Shown one piece after another: positions 23,649-32,204 of a stretch of 36,687 bases of DNA; positions within the stretch are counted from its first letter, which is position 1; each line of letters starts with the position of its first letter. The stretch spans positions 1 to 36,687 of the forward strand of contig JAKEHZ010000099.1 of the NCBI GenBank assembly GCA_022614735.1, given 5' to 3'. The notes under the pieces were generated by a model. The model had not been told where the DNA came from, did no database searches, and saw nothing but the letters and a program-made list of their open reading frames with translations. A program made the translations under genes and the position numbers. This DNA comes from Acidobacteriota bacterium (lineage in GTDB: Bacteria; Acidobacteriota; Blastocatellia; RBC074).

Positions 23649-24869
23649 ATGACCCGTCGACAAAAAACTAAAATAAATGAAATAAACTATCAAAGGGTAA
23701 AGCAGCCTTCTGTTGCGCTTCGTACTCGAAACCCAGAGGACGCATTTTTACAACTCCAACGAACGATCGGCAACCAGGCGGTTGGTCGCTTCCTCCAAGC
23801 CAAACTCAATGTCAACCAACCAGACGATAAGTACGAGAAAGAAGCGGACTGGGCGGCAGAGCAGGTGATGCGCATGCCTGAGACTGCATCATCAAACCCT
23901 TCGAATGGGCTACTTCAACCTCACCGTGCTTTAGCCCTAAGCCCTCTTGGGCCGACAATTTTGGCGCGCAAAAAGCCTGATGATATCAAGGCGGTGCACA
24001 AAGCGCTGTTTGTGACTTCTCCCATAGGTGAATCTTGCAAAAAGTGGCGAGACAAGGCGACCAAAGCTTCACCTAAAACTACCGGTGAGGAAATGGTTGA
24101 TGAATTTCGTAAGAATCTTGAAGAGGACATCAAAAAACGTCCGCTGTCGGTCGTTGGCGAGGTCACGGCAAAAACGTCCGAATCAGAGATTGATACCATC
24201 GCTTCTGAAGTAAACCAAAAGATTCTGAAAAAGTTTGGTGGTGTGATCAAGACTCCCTTAACCGATACCGAAGTTCAGGATCGTGTTAAGATCCTTGCAG
24301 CAGAAAAGACTAAAGATCCGGAATTTATCAAACAATGGCTGGCGAACAAGCTTAACACCTGGACGACGATTGGCGAGTACTGCATTGATGAAGATGATAA
24401 GCGCTTCCAAAAGGTGTTGAACGATATCCTGGCGGATGAGTCCATGGCCAAAAGTGTTCGCACTCTGGCTAGTCGTCAGTCCGCATTTTTTGAAGGTGAA
24501 GCCGCAAGTCGGACGGTTCACATACACAAAGGTATGGAAGCGGCGAAAGCAGAATCGACGCTCATTCATGAGCTAGTTCATTTTTATGCCCATCCGGATT
24601 ACCGTCAATGGAATGCCAAGATGATAGTGCCGAGATACATCAACGAGGGGTTTGCCGAGTTTCTCGCGCGCGAGGTCGAAGGTGGTAGTGCGCGTTCCAG
24701 TTATGAAGATCGATACGAATTCATTCGGGATAAGGTTGCCAAACATGTTAGCGTCGATGATATTGCCTCGGCATATTTCGCGGGTGAGGTCTGGAAGGTA
24801 GAAAATATCTCGAAGGTAGCGAAAGAGTTGTTTGGAGTGCGCGAGAAAGAGAAAAAGAAGGCAAAGTAA
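23649..24869 (+). CDS. eCIS cargo D: shared leader and gluzincin-like peptidase, no DUF4157 core
   Basis: A 406-residue protein. The leader at 31-78 is unmistakable (GNQAVGRFLQAKLNVNQPDD, EQVMRMPE), but the usual DUF4157 core and its HEL.H..QQ ending are absent. The leader is instead followed directly by a helical, charged middle region. The C-terminal domain has LIHELVHFYAHPDYRQW (His307, Glu308, His311) and, 21 residues after the second His, YINEGFAEFLARE (candidate third ligand Glu333). HEXXH followed by NEG..E is the pattern of gluzincin-type peptidases. Because it keeps only the leader, it indicates which segment is the minimum for loading (inference). It starts 70 bp after cargo C, and cargo E follows after 8 bp. 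Confidence 0.78.
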   Translation: MTRRQKTKINEINYQRVKQPSVALRTRNPEDAFLQLQRTIGNQAVGRFLQAKLNVNQPDDKYEKEADWAAEQVMRMPETASSNPSNGLLQPHRALALSPLGPTILARKKPDDIKAVHKALFVTSPIGESCKKWRDKATKASPKTTGEEMVDEFRKNLEEDIKKRPLSVVGEVTAKTSESEIDTIASEVNQKILKKFGGVIKTPLTDTEVQDRVKILAAEKTKDPEFIKQWLANKLNTWTTIGEYCIDEDDKRFQKVLNDILADESMAKSVRTLASRQSAFFEGEAASRTVHIHKGMEAAKAESTLIHELVHFYAHPDYRQWNAKMIVPRYINEGFAEFLAREVEGGSARSSYEDRYEFIRDKVAKHVSVDDIASAYFAGEVWKVENISKVAKELFGVREKEKKKAK

Positions 24870-24877
24870 AATCTAAA

Positions 24878-26398
24878 ATGAAGATACAGCAAAAAAAAAC
24901 TCAAAGGACCACGGAGAGATCCAGGTCGTCGGTAAGAAGGGAGAAAGCGCAACCCGCGGCTCATCACCTCCTCCTGTATTTGCAAAAGTCGGCAGGCAAT
25001 CAAGCGGCAGGGCGCTTTCTCCAGACAAAATTCCAGATCAGCCAACCCGGAGATCGGTACGAGCGAGAGGCAGATAGAGTTGCGGATGTAGTGACGCATA
25101 TGCCCGAGTCTCACGCCAACCCGGGAGCGACGGTTTCCAACCGAGCTCAGATTTCACGCCTCCAGCGAAAATGTTCGGAATGCGAAATGGAAGCTGAACA
25201 TCAGCCGGCGGAAATGAAGGAAGAACGGGAAGATAGACTTCAGCGAAGAGACAGAGATGACGCTGATCTTCAAGTCTCCCAGGGGACGCAATCGCGAATA
25301 GACAGTTTGCGAGGTGGAGGGCAGCCGCTGCCGCAATCGGCACGGGCTTATTTTGAGCCGCGGTTTGGACATGATTTCAGTGATGTCAGGGTACACACGA
25401 CTGGTCGAGCTGAAGAGGCGGCTCGACAGGTGAACGCTCAGGCCTTCACGATAGGACGAGATATTGTGTTTGGAGTGGGACGATATAACCCGGAAACCCA
25501 AACAGGGAGACAATTGTTAGCGCACGAACTGACACACGTGGTGCAGCAAAGTCAGGCCTCAATGCCGAACCAGATCATGAGAAAACCGCCCACCAGCCCG
25601 CCGCAATGGCCGTCCGGTGGCATCCAGGTCATTGGAACAGACAAAAACGATCTCGTGAATATCCTCACTACATGCACAGGTGTATCGATGTCGTTGGACA
25701 AGCAGGGCATGCTCACTATTGAGAAAGACAAATCCAAAAGCGCCAAAGGTGGATCGGCAGCTGCCATCGAAGCGTTACGCCAACAGGTTGGTAACAAGAA
25801 ATTCGGCATCATCATCGATACTGATCCGGCCGCCGAGGCCGTGGCGGTGGGGGCGTTTAGTCATGACTATCCGGGTTACCAGAGCATAGATGTCGCGAAC
25901 GTTCGGCTGATGGCGAAGGCTTCTGGTGCATCGGGAGGGTTTGACGCCTGCTCAGCGGTGCTGCATGAGATGACCGAGGCTGCAGCAGGCCGGGCTGCAG
26001 CAATCGGAGGTAAGCTCAAAGGCGATGATCTGTTCAAGGCCGCCCATAGCAAGGGAGTTGCTGTCGAAGAGAAGATAAGAACCGAGGCCGGATTGCCCTT
26101 GCGCTCCGAAAAACAGGGGGGGACGCAGTTGTTAGCATCCGAAATCCCTAATAAGCAACTCCTATTCTTAGAGTCAACAGTTTTTGGCAGCGGCAAAACC
26201 ACCCGAACACAAATCAACCTGGTGCGCTTCATTCTTGGCGCGCCCAAGGGTGATGAAATCTCAGGAGACTATAACATCATCGCCAGCCACGTCGTCGAGG
26301 GCGAGGAGAAGTTTAGCACGCAACGCGAAGCCATCCTGGTATTCAACAAATACGCATCGGAGTTCGGCTTCAAGAAATTCCCAGTCCCTGCAAAATAA
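24878..26398 (+). CDS. DUF4157 eCIS cargo E with unassigned C-terminal domain
   Basis: A 506-residue protein. The leader is at 30-77 (GNQAAGRFLQTKFQISQPGD, VVTHMPE), the most diverged of the five. Only one Cys pair remains (KCSEC, about 98-102). The DUF4157 core is about 143-225 (RGGGQPLPQSARAYFEPRFG, HELTHVVQQ at 216). The C-terminal 270 residues are not recognised. They contain SAVLHEMTEAAAGRAA (His363, Glu364, Glu367), a HExxE arrangement that might be a metal site but lacks the second His of classical zincins. Earlier comes a strand-rich part (KFGIIIDTDPAAEAVAVGAF). The activity is therefore open: a diverged peptidase-like effector is one option. The gene is 8 bp after cargo D and is the last cargo gene before the glycosyltransferases. 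Confidence 0.76.
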   Translation: MKIQQKKTQRTTERSRSSVRREKAQPAAHHLLLYLQKSAGNQAAGRFLQTKFQISQPGDRYEREADRVADVVTHMPESHANPGATVSNRAQISRLQRKCSECEMEAEHQPAEMKEEREDRLQRRDRDDADLQVSQGTQSRIDSLRGGGQPLPQSARAYFEPRFGHDFSDVRVHTTGRAEEAARQVNAQAFTIGRDIVFGVGRYNPETQTGRQLLAHELTHVVQQSQASMPNQIMRKPPTSPPQWPSGGIQVIGTDKNDLVNILTTCTGVSMSLDKQGMLTIEKDKSKSAKGGSAAAIEALRQQVGNKKFGIIIDTDPAAEAVAVGAFSHDYPGYQSIDVANVRLMAKASGASGGFDACSAVLHEMTEAAAGRAAAIGGKLKGDDLFKAAHSKGVAVEEKIRTEAGLPLRSEKQGGTQLLASEIPNKQLLFLESTVFGSGKTTRTQINLVRFILGAPKGDEISGDYNIIASHVVEGEEKFSTQREAILVFNKYASEFGFKKFPVPAK

Positions 26399-26496
26399 AG
26401 AGCGGTTGGTTAGTACGATGGGAACTCCGAACCGCACCTGAAAGAGAGAAATCGGGCAAATGAAAATCGCTGCCTGCCTGTTCGGAGGATCTAAGC

Positions 26497-28848
26497 ATGA
26501 AGCGGGTCTGTCTTGGAATTCATGTCTACGCGGAGCCTGGGCAACTCTCTGCGACGCTCAGGAGTATTTGGGCAAATACCGAGGAAGATTGTCAATTGCT
26601 GCTTTTGCCCGACGGTCCTGACCGGGCTACAAAGGCGGCCTTGGCAAAACTCAGTGATCTGCCACAATCGGGCACGGCAGAGCCGTGCAGTGCAGCAGCC
26701 TGCTTTAATCGCCTGGCAACAGAAAGCGACGCCGCGATCCTGGTGCTGCTGGAGAGTGGTTCGATCGTCGGCCCCGGGTGGTTGGAGCATTTGCTCGCGG
26801 CTCTGAATGCCGATCCCCGCAATGGTTTGGCCGGGCCTTCAACAAACAGAGCGTGGAATGAACAATGTGTCTTCCCGAATAGCGGTGGTACAGTGGCAGA
26901 AGTCGGGCGGACCGCCGAAGACGCGGCCCGTCGTTTCGGCGCTGAGATCCGCACGTTGGGATCACTTTATAGCCTGGCGGACTTTTGCTATGTGGTGCGG
27001 CGTGAAGTGATCGAAGACATCGGCGCCGCGGATGAAGGCTATTCTCTTGGACCTTGTTGGGAGATGGATTACAACGTCCGCGCTGCGCGGGCGGGATGGC
27101 AAGGCGTGTGGGCCTGTGCGGCTTATGTCTACCGATCACCTTTTACGCAACGCCGGCAGTCCGAGGAGAAGCGTCGGTTTGATGCTAGCAAGCGTCGTTA
27201 CCAGGACAAGTTTTGCGGCGCGCGATTGCGCGGTGAGAAGACTGATTATCGTCCACACTGCCGCGGCGACGCCTGTCCCAACTTTGCTCCCTCCGAGCTG
27301 ATCAAGCTCAGTATCCCGCTACCCGGTCCGCCGCAGGTTACCGTTCCAGTTCAAATCTCGGAGCCCTTTGTTGCGTCGATTCCGATCTCGCCGGTTTCAG
27401 TCTCTGAACCATCGCTACCGCTAGTAAGTTGCATCATGCCGACTTACAACAGGCGCGCATTTGTGCCGCAGGCGATTCGCTGCTTTCAGCGTCAGGAGTA
27501 TCCCAATCTCGAACTTGTGATCGTGGATGACGGAACCGATGCGGTGAGCGATCTCAGACCATCGGATGACCGGGTTCGCTATTTTCCGCTCGACCGCAAG
27601 CTGACAGTTGGCGCCAAACGCAATTTTGCTTGTACCCGGGCGCGAGGCGAAATCATCGTGCATTGGGATGATGACGATTGGTACCCGGTGTGGCGTGTGA
27701 AAAAGCAGGTAGATGCACTACTTAAGTTCGAAGCGGATATCTGCGGCAGCAGTCACGTTAGCTATTACGATGTAGTGACTGATCGCGCCTGGGAATATCG
27801 CTATGCTCGTTCAGGTAAACCCTGGGTAGCAGGTAACACGCTCGCTTATCGCAAAAGTTTGTGGGAACGTAATCCCTTTTCTGCCATTCAGGTAGGTGAA
27901 GACACGCGGTTTGTTTGGAGTTGTCCTGGTAACAAAATTGCCGATTTGACAGACGCATCGCTATGTGTCGCATCGCTGCACTCAGGAAATACAAGCCGCA
28001 AAGATGTTGGTGGGAATCTTTGGCATCGGCTTCACAGCGGACAAATCCACCAATTGCTTGGTGAGGATCTTTCCTTCTTCCATGCGATAGTCGGCGGAAA
28101 TCCAGCCCCTCCCTGGCCATTGGTTTCGTGCATTATGCCGACTTACAACCGGCGCCCATTCGTGCCGCTGGCGCTGCGGCATTTTCTTCAACAGGATTAT
28201 CCGAATCGCGAATTGATCATCGTGGACGACGGAGACGCCGCCGTAGGAGATTTAGTTGAATCGGCGTCCGGCGTACGCTACGTGCGGTTGCATCGACGGC
28301 TATCAATTGGCGCGAAACGTAATGTTGCTTGCGAACTTGCGCAGGGCGAGGTCATAGCGCATTGGGACGATGACGATTGGTATGCCCCCGATAGACTTCG
28401 ATATCAGGTGATGCCAATTCTGGAAAACAAAGCTGACATCACCGGCTTGGAGAATTCCTTCGTGCTGGATCTGTCCGATGGGGTGTTTTGGACGACGCAA
28501 CCTGAGCTGCACCGGCGGATGTTTGTTGGTGATGTCCACGGTGGCACGCTCGTTTACCGCAAAGACATTTGGGCGCGGGGGCCACGCTATCCGGAGGTCA
28601 ATATCGCAGAGGATGCATGGTTGTTACGACGTGCGATGGATAATGGGAAGCGATTACTTAAGTTGGCTAATCGCGGAGTATTTGTATACGTGCGGCATGG
28701 AAAGAATGCCTGGAATAACTGGGCGCCGGGCAACTTCATCGATCCCGGTGGGTGGCAGCGCACCTCGCCCCCGACAACTTTTCCTGCGGCAGCATTCAAC
28801 GCATACCAAGTTGCACTGAAGGAAGAGAAGAATGAATTAAGTCACTAA
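26497..28848 (+). CDS. Triple-module family 2 glycosyltransferase
   Basis: A 783-residue protein with three GT-A/GT2-like modules. Module 1 (about 1-240) opens VCLGIHVYAEPGQLSATLRS. It resembles GT2 proteins but lacks a clear DXD; the equivalent place reads LLESGS. Module 2 (about 309-540) has the full signature LVSCIMPTYNRRAFVPQAI, LVIVDDGTDA, and IVHWDDDDWYPVWRVKKQ. Module 3 (about 543-783) is a close repeat: LVSCIMPTYNRRPFVPLAL, LIIVDDGDAA, VIAHWDDDDWYAPDRL. The DDDD motif would bind the metal and nucleotide sugar. Modules 2 and 3 arose by internal duplication. A Cys-containing linker joins modules 1 and 2. No membrane helices are seen, so it is probably cytoplasmic. The GGAGG site 7 bases before ATG 26497 is strong. 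It could glycosylate particle proteins or build a surface glycan. Confidence 0.88.
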   Translation: MKRVCLGIHVYAEPGQLSATLRSIWANTEEDCQLLLLPDGPDRATKAALAKLSDLPQSGTAEPCSAAACFNRLATESDAAILVLLESGSIVGPGWLEHLLAALNADPRNGLAGPSTNRAWNEQCVFPNSGGTVAEVGRTAEDAARRFGAEIRTLGSLYSLADFCYVVRREVIEDIGAADEGYSLGPCWEMDYNVRAARAGWQGVWACAAYVYRSPFTQRRQSEEKRRFDASKRRYQDKFCGARLRGEKTDYRPHCRGDACPNFAPSELIKLSIPLPGPPQVTVPVQISEPFVASIPISPVSVSEPSLPLVSCIMPTYNRRAFVPQAIRCFQRQEYPNLELVIVDDGTDAVSDLRPSDDRVRYFPLDRKLTVGAKRNFACTRARGEIIVHWDDDDWYPVWRVKKQVDALLKFEADICGSSHVSYYDVVTDRAWEYRYARSGKPWVAGNTLAYRKSLWERNPFSAIQVGEDTRFVWSCPGNKIADLTDASLCVASLHSGNTSRKDVGGNLWHRLHSGQIHQLLGEDLSFFHAIVGGNPAPPWPLVSCIMPTYNRRPFVPLALRHFLQQDYPNRELIIVDDGDAAVGDLVESASGVRYVRLHRRLSIGAKRNVACELAQGEVIAHWDDDDWYAPDRLRYQVMPILENKADITGLENSFVLDLSDGVFWTTQPELHRRMFVGDVHGGTLVYRKDIWARGPRYPEVNIAEDAWLLRRAMDNGKRLLKLANRGVFVYVRHGKNAWNNWAPGNFIDPGGWQRTSPPTTFPAAAFNAYQVALKEEKNELSH

Positions 28849-28931
28849 CATTTTTGGATCGCTTAATAGAAAGCAGCATCGACCTCAGCCAAGATCAGCA
28901 ACAAGCTCAGAAAAATCAGGGTGAGAAAGCG

Positions 28932-31391
28932 ATGATTTTAATTGCATGTTTCTACCAGGAAATAGATGCGAGCAGACGGACTGAATTCCAGGAATGTCTT
29001 CGACGGAACATAGAAAACGACTGGCTCGATGAAATCCACATTTTCATTGAAGAGCCGGTCGAGCTGAGCAAACTTTTGCCTGAGAACCCACTACTCGCAA
29101 ATCCCAAGGTTCGCTTGATTCCACATTGTCGGCGCGCGACATACCAAGACCTTTTCGCATACGCCAACAGTCAGTTGTTGGGGCATAACGTGCTTATCGC
29201 GAATGCAGATATCTATTTCGATCGCACGTTGGCACAACTCGACGGATATGACCTCGCGGGCAAGCTGCTTTGTCTCTCGCGGTGGGATATACAGCCGGAC
29301 GGCCCTGCCCGCTTTTTTGAGCACCCGTCCAGCCAGGACGCCTGGGTCTTTCAAACGCCGATCCGGGATTTTCCTTGTGACTTTCATCTGGGCGTGCTGG
29401 GCTGCGATAACCGGCTGGCGTGGGAAGCCGAACAAGCCGGTCTGGCAGTTTCCAACCCTAGTCGTTCGCTGCGGGCCTACCATCTCCACTTGAGTCAGGT
29501 TCACCGCTACAGCGAGCATCAGCGGCTGACAGGGCCGACCAAATCGATTCCGGCGGTTGTTATGGAATCGTCTTATCCAAGTGCGCGAGGTCAGGCGCCG
29601 AACGTGTCCTATGCGAGCGTCGCTTTCCGCGAAACGATGGGCTACACCATCCATCGGCTCGCGGCTGGCGTGTCATCGCACAACAACGATCCGCGGCCGT
29701 TCACGGCGATCCCGGAGCCGCTGACGGGTTTAGCTTTCACCCAAGTAGTCGCCTATGCAGTCTCTCCCGTCGAGGTGGAGTTCCTGACCTCAGGCAAGTT
29801 GTATGTGCTGGTCGGCAATGATTGGGACGGCTATTTCTCGGCGACGGACTGGCTGGGCCAGAAAGGCTTCCGGGAGAGGCTTCCATTGGTTGAAACCCGG
29901 GACGGAATCGGCTTCGAGGTATGGTCGCTGGTCGCAGAGGCTGGTGAGCGGTTCGTTCTTCCTACTCAGGTAATGCTGGTTGCCGAGCAATTGGTGAGGA
30001 ACGCGGGCGGGCGGCCTGGTTCCAAAGATTCGCTGAAAGGCGGCGGGATGATGATGCGAGAGACGATCTTCGCTCTTACTTCTCTTCCACCGGCGCGCGA
30101 GCGTGCGCCGCTGATACGGGACTGTATCAAATCCTGGCGAGATGCCGGGCTGCAGGTGCGGGCATACAATCATCCGGATGAGATTGCCGGACTCGCCGGG
30201 CTCTATGATGTGGAGTTCGTGCCGGTGATGAAGACAACAGCGTCTGTTTTCGGAAGGCACTTCGTCCCCATCAAAGCGATGCTCGATTGGGCTGCCGAAC
30301 AGAATGTTCCGGTGCTTCTGATCAACTCGGACATCCGTCTGCGAATGGCGGAATGGGAGCTAAGGCGGTTTCGCTGGTTATCAAACGGAGGGCTTTGTTA
30401 CTTTGTGCGTTACAACCACAGTGGCGACATGATGCGTGCAAGCCGTGAACCTAATGGCATAGATGCCTTTCTCTTCCACGGGCGTGATGTCACGCAATTC
30501 CCGGACTCCTTCCTGAGCATGGGGCAACCGTTCTGGGACTACTGGGTTCCCTACACATTCGCATCACGCAACCTTCCCATCTTTGCGGTTGAGTTTCCCG
30601 CGGCCTTCCATCAAAACCACGCGTCCGGCTGGTCGTGGGCGAACTGGCATCGCTGCGCGCTCGAGTTCGCGCGTACCACGGAAGAACTGGGGAGCGATCA
30701 GTCATTTCAAAACTGCCAGGCGATGTCCTTGCGTATGCGGCAGAAATTTGATCAACGGAAGATTTCGATTTCGCCTCGACCGGTGGAAATTCAGGAATGG
30801 GTCAGGCAGAGCTTCGGGTATCCCGGTCCCAAGATCTTTCTTGAATGTGGCGCTCATCGCGGCACGGATACGGAATGGATGGCCCGGATTCCGGGAGTCA
30901 CGATACACGCTTTTGAACCCGACCCACGCAACGAGCAGGCAATACGGGCAAATGTCATTCTGCATCGCGCCGCCATCGCCGAACGCGACGGTCACGGCCC
31001 TCTCATCCTAAGTCAGCAAGGGTGGGGGCGGGAATGGACCTATTCATCTTCGATAAAGCAACCGAAACATCATTTGCAGCGTTATCCCGTCACATTCGGC
31101 GAAGCCATTGATGTCGAGTTGGTCACACTCGACACCTTCTACCGAGAGCACAAACTCGATGTCGTGGATTTCATTTGGGCCGACGTTCAGGGAGCTGAAG
31201 GGGAGATGATTCGTGGTGGTCACCGAATGCTTGAACGTACCCGCTATCTTTATACGGAATACTCTGATGACGAACTGTATGTCCAGCAATCGTCGCTGAA
31301 AGAAATCCTGGAGATGCTTCCCGAATTCCGCGTGATCGAACTTTGGCCGGACGACGTGCTTCTGGAGAACAGGAGGTTGAAAGCCGAATGA
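28932..31391 (+). CDS. Glycosyltransferase-like / FkbM methyltransferase fusion
   Basis: About 819 residues from ATG 28932 (TTG 28854 would add 26 polar residues). The Met at 28932 begins the folded part, MILIACFYQEIDASRRTEF. Module 1 (to about 230) has glycosyltransferase-like traits (NVLIANADIYFDRTLAQLDG, LLCLSRWDIQPDGPARFFE). Module 2 (about 374-600) begins RETIFALTSLPPARERAPLI and includes VLLINSDIRLRMAEWEL; it looks like another nucleotide-sugar-type domain. The last 185 residues are an FkbM-type SAM-dependent methyltransferase: KIFLECGAHRGTDTEWMA, IHAFEPDPRNEQAIRANV, VELVTLDTFYREHKLDVVDF, then IWADVQGAEGEMIRGGHRML. It would methylate a sugar or glycan made by the paired transferases. 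The gene follows the triple glycosyltransferase directly and probably shares its transcript. Confidence 0.82.
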   Translation: MILIACFYQEIDASRRTEFQECLRRNIENDWLDEIHIFIEEPVELSKLLPENPLLANPKVRLIPHCRRATYQDLFAYANSQLLGHNVLIANADIYFDRTLAQLDGYDLAGKLLCLSRWDIQPDGPARFFEHPSSQDAWVFQTPIRDFPCDFHLGVLGCDNRLAWEAEQAGLAVSNPSRSLRAYHLHLSQVHRYSEHQRLTGPTKSIPAVVMESSYPSARGQAPNVSYASVAFRETMGYTIHRLAAGVSSHNNDPRPFTAIPEPLTGLAFTQVVAYAVSPVEVEFLTSGKLYVLVGNDWDGYFSATDWLGQKGFRERLPLVETRDGIGFEVWSLVAEAGERFVLPTQVMLVAEQLVRNAGGRPGSKDSLKGGGMMMRETIFALTSLPPARERAPLIRDCIKSWRDAGLQVRAYNHPDEIAGLAGLYDVEFVPVMKTTASVFGRHFVPIKAMLDWAAEQNVPVLLINSDIRLRMAEWELRRFRWLSNGGLCYFVRYNHSGDMMRASREPNGIDAFLFHGRDVTQFPDSFLSMGQPFWDYWVPYTFASRNLPIFAVEFPAAFHQNHASGWSWANWHRCALEFARTTEELGSDQSFQNCQAMSLRMRQKFDQRKISISPRPVEIQEWVRQSFGYPGPKIFLECGAHRGTDTEWMARIPGVTIHAFEPDPRNEQAIRANVILHRAAIAERDGHGPLILSQQGWGREWTYSSSIKQPKHHLQRYPVTFGEAIDVELVTLDTFYREHKLDVVDFIWADVQGAEGEMIRGGHRMLERTRYLYTEYSDDELYVQQSSLKEILEMLPEFRVIELWPDDVLLENRRLKAE

Positions 31392-31800
31392 AGCATTTCG
31401 GCTATATGACACGAGAACAATTCTATATATCGATGTATCAGCAGCAGAGCCTGCCGCTCCTGGCGATGGGTAGTTTGCGCGCTGGACCCCAGGAATAAGA
31501 GCGCTTTGGCCAGTCTCCCCTTCGGTTCCAAGAAGTAAGCCAATGCCTCCCTGTTGAGCCACGCTGCAATTACTTCTTTGAATAGTGTATTGACAATGCA
31601 ATTGTCGAAGCCTTTGAGCTGCCTGCACCGAGCGAGAGTTCGAAGTCCAGCGCGAGAATCGCTTCAAAGAAAAATACGATTGTTATAAAGTAGACTCGCT
31701 GAGGTTTAACCCAGTGTCAAGAGGCAAGGTCACAACGGGCGCATGAAATCAAAATTGGAGGCCCAAGGCCTTTAGATATCATCTGAAGTGAGTAGAGCTT

Positions 31801-32056
31801 TCCTTGGTGTCTATTTGGTGTCTATTTCTGTTGGGCACGAGGAAGATTTTATGGGATTTAAGAGAATATATAGATCGTACTGCCCTTACCCGTAACCAAT
31901 GAGCTTGCAATGAAATACGTGTGATTGCAATAAGTTATCGGAGAGTAAGGTCTGCGAATCCCTCACTCTCCGTCACTCTTCTTTCTTCTTTAAATACAAT
32001 AACTTACAACGCTGCCATCTCCTTGGTGTCTGTAATAATCGAAATATAGACACCAG
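31801..32056. repeat. TGGTGTCTAT repeat family
   Basis: The 11-bp unit TTGGTGTCTAT occurs twice head to tail at 31804-31825. TCCTTGGTGTCT at 31801-31812 recurs exactly at 32020-32031. An inverted copy (ATAGACACCA) follows at 32046-32055, so the last two copies form a hairpin. Spacing of the first pair is one helical turn, as for recombinase or regulator binding sites. Confidence 0.7.
31955..31972 (+). other. tRNA-Ser-like 3' end fragment, possible att core
   Basis: CGAATCCCTCACTCTCCG reads like the T-loop, T-stem and acceptor 3' strand of a serine-type tRNA, followed by TCA instead of CCA. There is no complete tRNA upstream: the D-arm, anticodon arm and long variable arm are missing. Such 3' fragments are left where islands integrate at tRNA genes. 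It also forms the right arm of a hairpin with CGGAGAGT at 31939-31946, so a hairpin or weak terminator is the alternative reading. Confidence 0.35.
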
Positions 32057-32204
32057 GTATTTCGTGTCCTCGGGGCAATTCAGTGATACGACGAAGAAAT
32101 TCCGGCATGGGCTTTGCCGATTCGAGGGTCTCGCAGAGGATCAGCAGTGATGGCCATGTGATGGGTCCAATACGTGTGCGGAAATTGCTGGGACCGAGTA
32201 GATA
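32004..32204 (-). pseudogene. Minus-strand ORF remnant without a start
   Basis: The minus strand is open for 66 codons between an upstream stop at 32205-32207 and a TAA at 32004-32006, with no usable start codon. The translation looks protein-like (SLLILCETLESAKPMPEFLR, then PGVYISIITDTKEMAAL). I do not recognise the family. It may be the C-terminal stub of a gene lost at this junction, but a chance open frame is possible. Confidence 0.25.

Noticed and set aside
15711..26398. Treating the HEL.H of DUF4157 itself as proof of protease activity
   Set aside because: The motif is part of the domain's family signature and its activity is not established from sequence; I base the peptidase calls on the separate C-terminal motifs.
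31044..31667. 207-codon minus-strand frame overlapping the FkbM gene end and the junction
   Set aside because: More than half is antisense to the conserved FkbM methyltransferase domain and the rest has no recognisable sequence.
31939..31972. Intrinsic terminator from the CGGAGAGT/ACTCTCCG hairpin
   Set aside because: No uninterrupted T-run follows the stem, and it is far from either flanking gene; kept only as an alternative reading of the tRNA-like fragment.
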